From positions 1 to 12,022 of the forward strand of contig CACZSP010000200.1 of the NCBI GenBank assembly GCA_902783905.1: a DNA stretch of 12,022 bases, written 5' to 3'. Position 1 is the stretch's first letter; the number at the start of each line of letters is the position of its first letter. The stretch comes from an uncultured Ruminococcus sp. GTDB taxonomy: Bacteria; Bacillota; Clostridia; Oscillospirales; CAG-272. A model generated the notes under the pieces. That model ran no database searches, was not told the origin of the DNA, and was given only the letters and a program-made list of their open reading frames with translations. This document shows positions 1 through 5,022 of this stretch, piece after piece. Position numbers and translations under genes: made by a program.

Positions 1-10
1 AAAACAGACA

Positions 11-54
11 CAAAAATCTCTCGCCAATACACGCACGCGCATTGTGCGGTATTG
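11..54 (-). terminator. possible terminator hairpin after the phosphoribosyltransferase gene
   Basis: Read on the minus strand just past the stop codon, CAATAC-CGCAC pairs with GTGCG-T-GTATTG, an 11-bp stem with one bulged base and a 7-base loop (plus-strand arms 25-36 and 44-54). A run of five T follows about eight bases after the stem (plus-strand A run 12-16). The distance between stem and T run is longer than in a classical intrinsic terminator, so this is tentative. Its position directly after the only minus-strand gene supports the call. Confidence 0.4.
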
Positions 55-56
55 CC

Positions 57-614
57 TTAAATCTCGTTCCCTTCGCTGTCGAACAGAGGCAGTTTTTCGA
101 GATAGATGATGTCGTCTCTGTCCCGGGCGTCGCCCTCGGCGAGAACAGCCATCCTTCCGCATATAACGCCGCCGGCGGATTCGACCAGCTGTTCGAGCGC
201 GCGGAGCGACTCGCCGGTCGAGATGACGTCGTCGACGATGAGGATGCGTTTTCCCTTCATCCGGGCGGCGTCCTCCGAGTCGATGTAAAGCTTCTGCTCG
301 CGGGCGGTGGTGATAGAACGCACCGTTACCTCGTGGATATTTTTCATATAAAGCTTCGGGGCTTTTCTGGCAAGCAGATACCTGCGGTTTCCGTCGAGGC
401 GCGCCATTTCGTGAGCCAGCGGGATCCCCTTGGCTTCGGCTGTGATGACGTAGTCGTATTCGGGAGCGAGCCGCAGAAGGGCGGCGGCGCAGGCGGTGGT
501 GAGCTCGGGATCGCCGAAGATGACGAAGGCGGCGATCTTCAGTTTGTCGTTGAGTTTGCAGAGGGGCAGGTCGCGCTCGAGTCCCGCGACGTTAAGGCGG
601 TAAAATTCTTTCAT
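57..614 (-). CDS. type I phosphoribosyltransferase (adenine phosphoribosyltransferase-like)
   Basis: A 185-residue cytoplasmic protein that should transfer phosphoribose from PRPP to a purine-type base (salvage). The type I PRTase signature is clear: the PRPP-binding loop ILIVDDVISTGESL lies at about residues 124-137, with the acidic pair D128-D129 followed by the STGE turn. An APRT-like segment EAKGIPLAHEMA lies at about 60-71. The length fits the APRT/XPRT group (170-200 aa). From memory, close clostridial relatives are labelled adenine phosphoribosyltransferase, but the base specificity cannot be read from the sequence, so no symbol is given. The start is the ATG at 612-614, with AAGGAG (621-626) six bases upstream. 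An in-frame ATG at 653 is rejected because the promoter places the transcript start near 645, downstream of it. The gene is transcribed alone, divergently from murA. Confidence 0.9.
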   Translation of the reverse strand: MKEFYRLNVAGLERDLPLCKLNDKLKIAAFVIFGDPELTTACAAALLRLAPEYDYVITAEAKGIPLAHEMARLDGNRRYLLARKAPKLYMKNIHEVTVRSITTAREQKLYIDSEDAARMKGKRILIVDDVISTGESLRALEQLVESAGGVICGRMAVLAEGDARDRDDIIYLEKLPLFDSEGNEI

Positions 615-644
615 TTCGGACTCCTTGCTATAAAACGCTGTATT

Positions 645-679
645 CACAATCATTATACTCTGATTTCGTAAATTGTCAA
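645..679 (-). promoter_or_regulatory. sigma-A promoter of the phosphoribosyltransferase gene
   Basis: On the minus strand, TTGACA (plus coordinates 674-679) and TATAAT (652-657) are both perfect consensus hexamers, separated by 16 bp. The predicted transcript start is near 645, giving a leader of about 30 bases that contains the AAGGAG ribosome binding site at 621-626. The inference rests only on the consensus match and position. Confidence 0.8.
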
Positions 680-746
680 GAAAAAACGTCGGCGCGGAAA
701 AAAGTTTTTTTATTTCATAAAAAGGCTTTCGTTTTGCCGTTATTTA

Positions 747-762
747 TGATATAATTTACTTT
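747..762 (+). promoter_or_regulatory. extended -10 promoter of the murA operon
   Basis: TGATATAAT at 747-755 is a perfect extended -10 element (TGnTATAAT). No good -35 hexamer lies 16-18 bp upstream, as expected for promoters that rely on the TG extension. The transcript start should be near 762. An A-run followed by a T-run (698-711) upstream may bend the DNA between the two divergent promoters. Confidence 0.65.
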
Positions 763-793
763 GTATGACAAAATAAGGAAAGAACCCTGTCAA

Positions 794-2062
794 ATGAAGA
801 AAATCATCATCAACGGAGGCCGTCAGCTCCGGGGCGACATAAGCGTCAGCGGAATGAAAAACGCGGCTCTTCCGATAATCTTCGCCTGCATTCTCACCGA
901 AGACAAATGCACTCTCGAAAACGTTCCCGACGTCACCGACGTCAACCTTTCGCTGAAGATTCTCGAGGATATGGGAGCCGTCGTCATCCGTACGGGCGGC
1001 GGGACGATCACCGTCGACACGAAAAAACTCGCGGGTCAGACGTCAAGGCAGGATCTCGTCTCCCGCCTGCGGGCGTCCACCTATCTGCTCGGCGCCGAGC
1101 TCGGCAGATTCGGCGAGGCAAAGGTGGGCTTTTCGGGCGGATGCGATTTCGGCGTGCGCCCGATAGATCAGCATATAAAGGGATTCGAGGCGCTCGGCGC
1201 AAAGGCGGGCGTTGAAAGCGGGCTGAACCACGTTGTCGCGGGGCCCGGGGGACTGCGCGGCGGATCGGTTTATCTCGACATCGCCTCGGTCGGAGCGACG
1301 ATCAACGTTATGCTCGCCGCCGTCAAGGCGGAGGGAAGGACGACCATCGACAACGCCGCCCGCGAGCCGCATATCGTCGACCTCGCGAACTTTCTCAATA
1401 TGTGCGGAGCCCGCATAACCGGCGCCGGAACGTCGTTTATAAAGATAACCGGAGTAGAAAAGCTTCACGGATGCTCGTATACGATCATACCGGATATGAT
1501 CGAAGCCGGGACGTATATGGTCGCGGCGGCGGCGGCCGGAGGCAGAGTCAGGGTCAAGGGCGTCATCCCGAAGCACATGGAGACGGTGACGGCAAAGCTG
1601 ATCGAAATGGGCGCCGGCGTCGACGAGGGCGACGACTGTCTTACCGTCAGCCGTTCGTCGAGGCTGTCGAGCGTAAATATCAAGACCTTCTTCTACCCGG
1701 GATTTCCCACCGACATGCACCCGCAGTTCGCGGCACTTCTCGCGATGGCGGACGGGACTTCGATCATAACCGAGGGCGTTTTCGACAACCGCTTCAGATA
1801 CGCCGACGAGCTTGCCAAGATGAACGCCGACATCAACGTCGCGGGACGCACGGCGACGATAATCGGCAAAAAGGAGCTTTGCGGCGCGCCTGTGACGGCG
1901 GTCGATCTGAGAGCGGGCGCCGCGCTGATAATAGCCGGGCTCGCCGCGTCGGGAATGACCGAGATCTCGAGGATAGAAACGATCGAACGCGGATACGACG
2001 ATATCGTCGGCAAGCTGTCGGGTATCGGCGCCGACATACGCCTGATAGACGACGGACTTTAA
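794..2062 (+). CDS. murA: UDP-N-acetylglucosamine 1-carboxyvinyltransferase (MurA)
   Basis: A cytoplasmic enzyme that transfers enolpyruvate from phosphoenolpyruvate to UDP-GlcNAc, the first committed step of peptidoglycan synthesis and the fosfomycin target. It has 422 residues, close to the usual ~420. Visible landmarks are the K22-N23 pair in SGMKNAALP, the catalytic cysteine C117 in SGGCDFGVRP (equivalent to Cys115 of E. coli), D307 in YPGFPTDMHPQF (equivalent to Asp305) and R399 in ETIERGYDDI (equivalent to Arg397). C117 is retained, so the enzyme should be fosfomycin-sensitive in principle. The start at 794 is chosen over an in-frame ATG at 761 because the predicted transcript begins near 762. 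AAGGAAAG (775-782) precedes it at rather long spacing (11 bases). It is the first gene of a four-gene operon. Firmicutes often carry two MurA paralogues; which one this is cannot be told here. Confidence 0.96.
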   Translation: MKKIIINGGRQLRGDISVSGMKNAALPIIFACILTEDKCTLENVPDVTDVNLSLKILEDMGAVVIRTGGGTITVDTKKLAGQTSRQDLVSRLRASTYLLGAELGRFGEAKVGFSGGCDFGVRPIDQHIKGFEALGAKAGVESGLNHVVAGPGGLRGGSVYLDIASVGATINVMLAAVKAEGRTTIDNAAREPHIVDLANFLNMCGARITGAGTSFIKITGVEKLHGCSYTIIPDMIEAGTYMVAAAAAGGRVRVKGVIPKHMETVTAKLIEMGAGVDEGDDCLTVSRSSRLSSVNIKTFFYPGFPTDMHPQFAALLAMADGTSIITEGVFDNRFRYADELAKMNADINVAGRTATIIGKKELCGAPVTAVDLRAGAALIIAGLAASGMTEISRIETIERGYDDIVGKLSGIGADIRLIDDGL

Positions 2063-2076
2063 GGAAGGATAACCAG

Positions 2077-3036
2077 ATGTACAGAATAGGTATTGATCTC
2101 GGCGGGACGAATATCGCCGCCGGACTCGTTTCGGACGACCTGAAGATAATAAGAAAGGTCAGCATACCAACCGGCGCGTCGCGGGACGCGTCGCTTATCG
2201 TTGCCGACATGGCTAAGGCGTGCTCGATGCTCGTCGAAGAGTGCGGCATCGGCGTCGCCGATATCGCGGCCGTCGGTATCGCCAGCCCCGGGATCGCAGA
2301 TCACGACCGCGGAGTCGTCGAATACGCGAACAATCTGCCCTTCCGCCGTCTGCCGGTCGCGGATATGCTGAGGGAGCATTTCCCGGTGAAGACGATCAAC
2401 GTCGAAAACGACGCCAACGCCGCAGCCTGGGGCGAGGCGGTCGCCGGAGCGGCGAGAGGCACCCGCAATTCGGTTATGATCACGCTCGGCACCGGCGTCG
2501 GCGGAGGAATAATAATCGACGGAAAAATCTGCTCCGGCTTCAATTTCGCCGGAGGAGAACTGGGACATATCGTCATTCAGAAGGGCGGCAGACGCTGCTC
2601 CTGCGGCAGATGCGGCTGCTGGGAGGCGTACAGCTCCGCCACGGCGCTTATCGCCATGACCGGCGAGAAGCTGGAGGAATGCCGCAAAACCGGCAGACAG
2701 ACGGTTATGGAGGATCTTTTCGCGCTGCGCGGAAAGGTGTCCGCCAGGACGGCGTTCGATGCTATGAAGCAGGGAGATCCCGCCGGAAGCGAGGTCGTCG
2801 ACGAATACGCGTCCTATCTCGCCTGCGGACTAACGAATATCGTTAATATCTTCCAGCCGGAGGTAATTTCGATAGGCGGAGGCATCTCGAACGAAAGAGA
2901 CAACCTGCTCCGTCCGATCATTCCGATCATACGCAAGGAACAGTACGGCGGCGGGATCGTCAAGGAGACCGAGATCAGGATAGCCGAGCTCGGCAACGAC
3001 GCGGGCATCATCGGCGCCGCGACTCTGGGAATATGA
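2077..3036 (+). CDS. ROK-family sugar kinase (glucokinase-like)
   Basis: A 319-residue cytoplasmic protein that should phosphorylate a hexose with ATP. The N-terminal phosphate-binding motif DLGGTN is at residues 7-12. The catalytic aspartate D112 sits in ENDANAAAWGE (110-120), and LGTGVGGG is at 137-144. The ROK zinc/sugar signature is complete: E161, H164, then C174, C176 and C181 in CSCGRCGCWE, with E183 ending it. The family includes glucokinase (GlcK), fructokinase, N-acetylmannosamine kinase and GlcNAc kinase. Glucokinase is the default call, but the neighbouring murA makes an amino-sugar substrate possible, so no symbol is given. The ROK repressor DNA-binding domain is absent, which makes this an enzyme rather than a regulator. 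The ATG follows AAGGAAGG (2061-2068), which overlaps the murA stop, with an 8-base spacer. The open frame continues far upstream inside murA, but that part is a shadow. Confidence 0.92.
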   Translation: MYRIGIDLGGTNIAAGLVSDDLKIIRKVSIPTGASRDASLIVADMAKACSMLVEECGIGVADIAAVGIASPGIADHDRGVVEYANNLPFRRLPVADMLREHFPVKTINVENDANAAAWGEAVAGAARGTRNSVMITLGTGVGGGIIIDGKICSGFNFAGGELGHIVIQKGGRRCSCGRCGCWEAYSSATALIAMTGEKLEECRKTGRQTVMEDLFALRGKVSARTAFDAMKQGDPAGSEVVDEYASYLACGLTNIVNIFQPEVISIGGGISNERDNLLRPIIPIIRKEQYGGGIVKETEIRIAELGNDAGIIGAATLGI

Positions 3037-3788
3037 CCTTCGGGGAATTTGTCAACGACGGTCTGTTCAGATACCTGGTAGAAAAGTATGAGATCCGGGG
3101 AACGGCTGTCATGTTCGTGCTCCTCGGCTGTCTTTTCGGCTGCGTCGCCGCGGGATATCTCCTCGGCAGCCTGAATTCCGCCGTCATCTTCTCCCGCGCC
3201 GTTTTCGGGAAGGATATAAGAGAATCCGGAAGCAAAAACGCCGGGATGACGAATATGTTCAGGGTTTTCGGCAAAAAAGGCGGACTGCTCACACTTGCCG
3301 GAGACGTTCTGAAAACGGCGCTTGCCGTAGCTGCCGGAGTTTTCTTCTACGGACGCGGAGGCGCCTATCTTGCCGGCTTTTTCTGTATGCTCGGGCACAT
3401 GTTCCCCTGCTATTACAGATTCAGGGGCGGCAAGGGGATGCTCGTCTGTTCGGCCGTCCTGCTCTTCTGCGATCCGCCGGTGTTCTTTATATGTCTCCTC
3501 GTTTTCGCCGGAGTCCTTCTGGTTTCGAGAATGGTTTCGCTCGGATCGGTGATGGCCGCCCTGACGATGCCGCTGTTTCTTTTCGAATGGTACAAGATAT
3601 TCGGAGAGGACGGGGCTCTTCTCGGAATCAGGATGCCGATCGCCCTCTTGATGGGGATCTCGGTGATCGCCGCCCATATCCCGAACATAAAGCGGATTTA
3701 CGCCGGGACCGAGCCCAGGATAACCTTCCCCTGGGAAAAGAAAAAAGGGGAGAAGAAAGATAAAAAGGAAAAGAACAGGAAAGACTGA
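3033..3788 (+). CDS. plsY: glycerol-3-phosphate acyltransferase PlsY
   Basis: An integral membrane enzyme that transfers an acyl group from acyl-phosphate (made by PlsX) to glycerol-3-phosphate, giving lysophosphatidate, the start of phospholipid synthesis. All three family motifs are present: GYLLGSLNSA (41-50) leading into DIRESGSKNAGMTN (61-74), then GHMFPCYYRFRGGKGM (121-136), then HIPNIKRIYAGTE (215-227). Several hydrophobic membrane segments lie between about 25 and 216. At 251 residues it is longer than the usual ~200. The excess is a polar N-terminal stretch of about 26 residues and a lysine-rich C-terminal tail (about 235-251). The first ATG overlaps the kinase stop (ATGA), which suggests translational coupling. 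An alternative ATG at 3111, with GGGGAA eight bases upstream, would give a 225-residue protein starting nearer the first membrane helix. The position after GGKG is M-L-V rather than the usual V-A-T. Confidence 0.93.
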   Translation: MTFGEFVNDGLFRYLVEKYEIRGTAVMFVLLGCLFGCVAAGYLLGSLNSAVIFSRAVFGKDIRESGSKNAGMTNMFRVFGKKGGLLTLAGDVLKTALAVAAGVFFYGRGGAYLAGFFCMLGHMFPCYYRFRGGKGMLVCSAVLLFCDPPVFFICLLVFAGVLLVSRMVSLGSVMAALTMPLFLFEWYKIFGEDGALLGIRMPIALLMGISVIAAHIPNIKRIYAGTEPRITFPWEKKKGEKKDKKEKNRKD

Positions 3789-3831
3789 TTCGGTCCGCGG
3801 AGAAGGTTCCGCCGTCCGACCGAAGGAAAGG
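3789..3831 (+). promoter_or_regulatory. intercistronic hairpin touching the next ribosome binding site
   Basis: Directly after the plsY stop, TTCGGTC (3789-3795) pairs perfectly with GACCGAA (3818-3824). Inside it GCGGA (3797-3801) pairs with TCCGC (3808-3812) around a 6-base loop. The 3' arm runs into the AAGGAAAGG ribosome binding site (3823-3831) of the next gene. There is no T run, so it is not an intrinsic terminator. It could lower translation of the downstream gene or act as an RNA stability or processing site. Confidence 0.45.
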
Positions 3832-3839
3832 TTTGACCG

Positions 3840-4589
3840 ATGACGAAAAGAGCGCTTGCCGTGATAGCGGTGATCCTGATCATACCGATAGCGGTCACCG
3901 CCGTCTTTTATCATAAATGGAAAAACGCGAATCCGGTGGCCGCCGAATGGAAGGGGTCGACCGATACTCTCGTATACCGCGCCAGCACGCTGAAGAGAGT
4001 CTACGGTTCGGACGGATTTGCTTTCGAGACGGGTAAATTCATCGGAAAGATATCAGACAGAATGACCGGGCCGGCTCTTTACCGGGTAAAGGGCGACGCC
4101 GACGGAGAGCTTTTCGCGGTAGTGACCTCGGGATCCCGCTATATCTTTACCGAAAGCGGAAAAATGCCCGAATCACCTTCGGTGAAGCTCACGGGAGTCT
4201 TTATCGACGGAAAAGGAACGATGAGAACCTACGCGGACGCGCTTGCCCTCGTCACCTCGCTCGGAGAACTCGAACCCGGTACGACGCTGAAGCTGACCGG
4301 TGACAAAGACGATCCTCCGGTATACGTCCTGTGGCCCTGCTTCGGAGGAAGTCCGGTTTCGACCGGACCGTCGGGAAGGATCGCCGGACCGACCGGGAGG
4401 GGAAGATGGTACTATCTTCCCGGCGTTCCGGAGGACGGCGAAGACGAGGTCCCGGAGGACGGATATCCCGCCGCCGAGATACTTTCAAAGGACGATATTT
4501 CGATCCTCAGGAAGCTGATTACCGGCAAAACGGAATCCGCCGGGAATACGGCGGAGAGCACCGGAAAGAGCGGGGAAAGCGCCGGATAA
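3840..4589 (+). CDS. membrane-anchored protein of unknown function
   Basis: I do not recognise this 249-residue protein. It has a short basic N-terminus (MTKR), one hydrophobic helix at about residues 5-24 and no cysteine at a lipobox position. It therefore looks like an N-terminally anchored (or cleaved) extracytoplasmic protein. Residues 40-155 alternate hydrophobic and polar residues as in a beta-rich domain. Residues 170-210 are rich in Gly and Pro and contain two copies of VPEDG (196-200 and 204-208). A predicted helix, DDISILRKLI (218-227), follows. The last 20 residues are a low-complexity tail of Ser, Gly, Glu, Thr and Ala. The start has AAGGAAAGG at 3823-3831, eight bases upstream. 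It is the last gene of the murA-kinase-plsY operon, and its place there suggests an envelope role, but no activity can be assigned. Confidence 0.75.
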   Translation: MTKRALAVIAVILIIPIAVTAVFYHKWKNANPVAAEWKGSTDTLVYRASTLKRVYGSDGFAFETGKFIGKISDRMTGPALYRVKGDADGELFAVVTSGSRYIFTESGKMPESPSVKLTGVFIDGKGTMRTYADALALVTSLGELEPGTTLKLTGDKDDPPVYVLWPCFGGSPVSTGPSGRIAGPTGRGRWYYLPGVPEDGEDEVPEDGYPAAEILSKDDISILRKLITGKTESAGNTAESTGKSGESAG

Positions 4590-4651
4590 CGGCGAAAACG
4601 CCCTTTCCGAGCGAATTTTAAAAAAATTAACAACTGTTGTAGAAAGTGCAC

Positions 4652-4714
4652 AAATCAGCCGGCAAAGCCGGACGCCCCAGACTGCCGGGCGCCCCTTTGC
4701 AGGCTGATTTTTTT
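4652..4714 (+). terminator. intrinsic terminator of the murA operon
   Basis: A long stem-loop is followed directly by seven T. AAATCAGCC (4652-4660) pairs with GGCTGATTT (4702-4710). After a 2x2 internal loop CAAAG (4663-4667) pairs with CTTTG (4695-4699). Inside that CGCCC (4673-4677) pairs with GGGCG (4687-4691) around a 9-base loop. The T run is 4708-4714. This is the strongest terminator signal in the window and it separates the envelope operon from the transport operon. Confidence 0.85.
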
Positions 4715-4799
4715 ATCCCGGAAAAAGGCGCGATCAGGGGATTTGAGCCGGAAAACGCCGGGGAAAAGGGCGTTTTCGACTCGGAAAAGCCGTCGGGAA

Positions 4800-4840
4800 C
4801 CGTTTTTCGGATAAAAACGGCGCGCTTTTTCGACTTTTTT
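4800..4840 (+). terminator. weak second terminator-like hairpin
   Basis: CCGTTTTT (4800-4807) pairs with AAAAACGG (4813-4820) around a 5-base loop. T runs follow at 4825-4829 and 4834-4840. The stem is AT-rich apart from its base, and the T runs begin four bases downstream, so it is at best a backup terminator behind the one at 4652-4714. Confidence 0.3.
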
Positions 4841-4928
4841 GCCTTCTTGTTTGTTTTATACAATTGCAGGGGTCCGGAAGCGGTCACGGGACCGCGAAAT
4901 ACAATCCGAAAAACGTGACTTTCAGGCG

Positions 4929-4997
4929 AATTTAATATGAATATATAATATAAAATTCCTGTTGACAATATTATCGCATTGTGATATTATATACGCA
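4929..4997 (+). promoter_or_regulatory. strong sigma-A promoter of the transport operon
   Basis: TTGACA (4962-4967) is a perfect -35. After 17 bp comes TATTAT (4985-4990), preceded by TG at 4982-4983, giving an extended -10. A tract of 29 bases with a single G and no C (4929-4957) lies immediately upstream and resembles an UP element for the polymerase alpha subunit. The predicted transcript start is A4997. That leaves a leader of only 26 bases holding GGGAGGA (5010-5016) and the start codon at 5023. This fits high expression of the binding protein. Confidence 0.85.
4972..4986. promoter_or_regulatory. candidate operator palindrome in the promoter spacer
   Basis: TATCGCATTGTGATA is a 15-base palindrome around T4979: six of seven symmetric pairs match, and only 4976/4982 (G/T) does not. 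It fills most of the space between the -35 and -10 and overlaps the first two bases of the -10. A protein bound here would block polymerase. It does not match the CcpA cre consensus. No regulator gene is visible in the window. Confidence 0.35.
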
Positions 4998-5022
4998 CCA
5001 AAAAAATACGGGAGGATCCGTT

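Larger units (their letters stand above)
4590..4961. other. intergenic stretch with several short hairpins, no gene seen
   Basis: Between the two operons I find no convincing gene. Besides the terminator at 4652-4714 the stretch holds GGCG-AAAA-CGCC just after the stop (4591-4602) and a small palindrome ACAAC-T-GTTGT (4630-4640). Further on it holds a perfect 9-bp stem GAAAACGCC/GGCGTTTTC (4751-4777), an 8-bp stem CCGTTTTT/AAAAACGG (4800-4820) followed by T-rich sequence, and GCGGTC-ACGG-GACCGC (4880-4895). The open frames here lack ribosome binding sites and run through the terminator. Confidence 0.6.

Noticed and set aside
38..48. CGCATTGTG near the window start, also found at 4975-4983 in the candidate operator
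   Set aside because: A shared 9-mer in 12 kb is expected by chance many times. The first copy is better explained as the loop side of the hairpin at 25-54, and its centre of symmetry is different.
1402..2076. Long upstream extension of the sugar-kinase frame, overlapping murA
   Set aside because: It is Arg/Gly/Asp-rich nonsense in another frame of murA. The kinase begins with MYRIGIDLGGTN right after a strong ribosome binding site at 2061-2068.
4646..4918. A 90-codon plus-strand frame in the intergenic spacer
   Set aside because: It starts with GTG without a ribosome binding site, runs straight through the terminator stem and has no family resemblance.
4627..4968. A 113-codon minus-strand frame in the intergenic spacer
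   Set aside because: It crosses the terminator and the AT-rich upstream tract of the promoter, has no clear ribosome binding site and no recognisable protein features.
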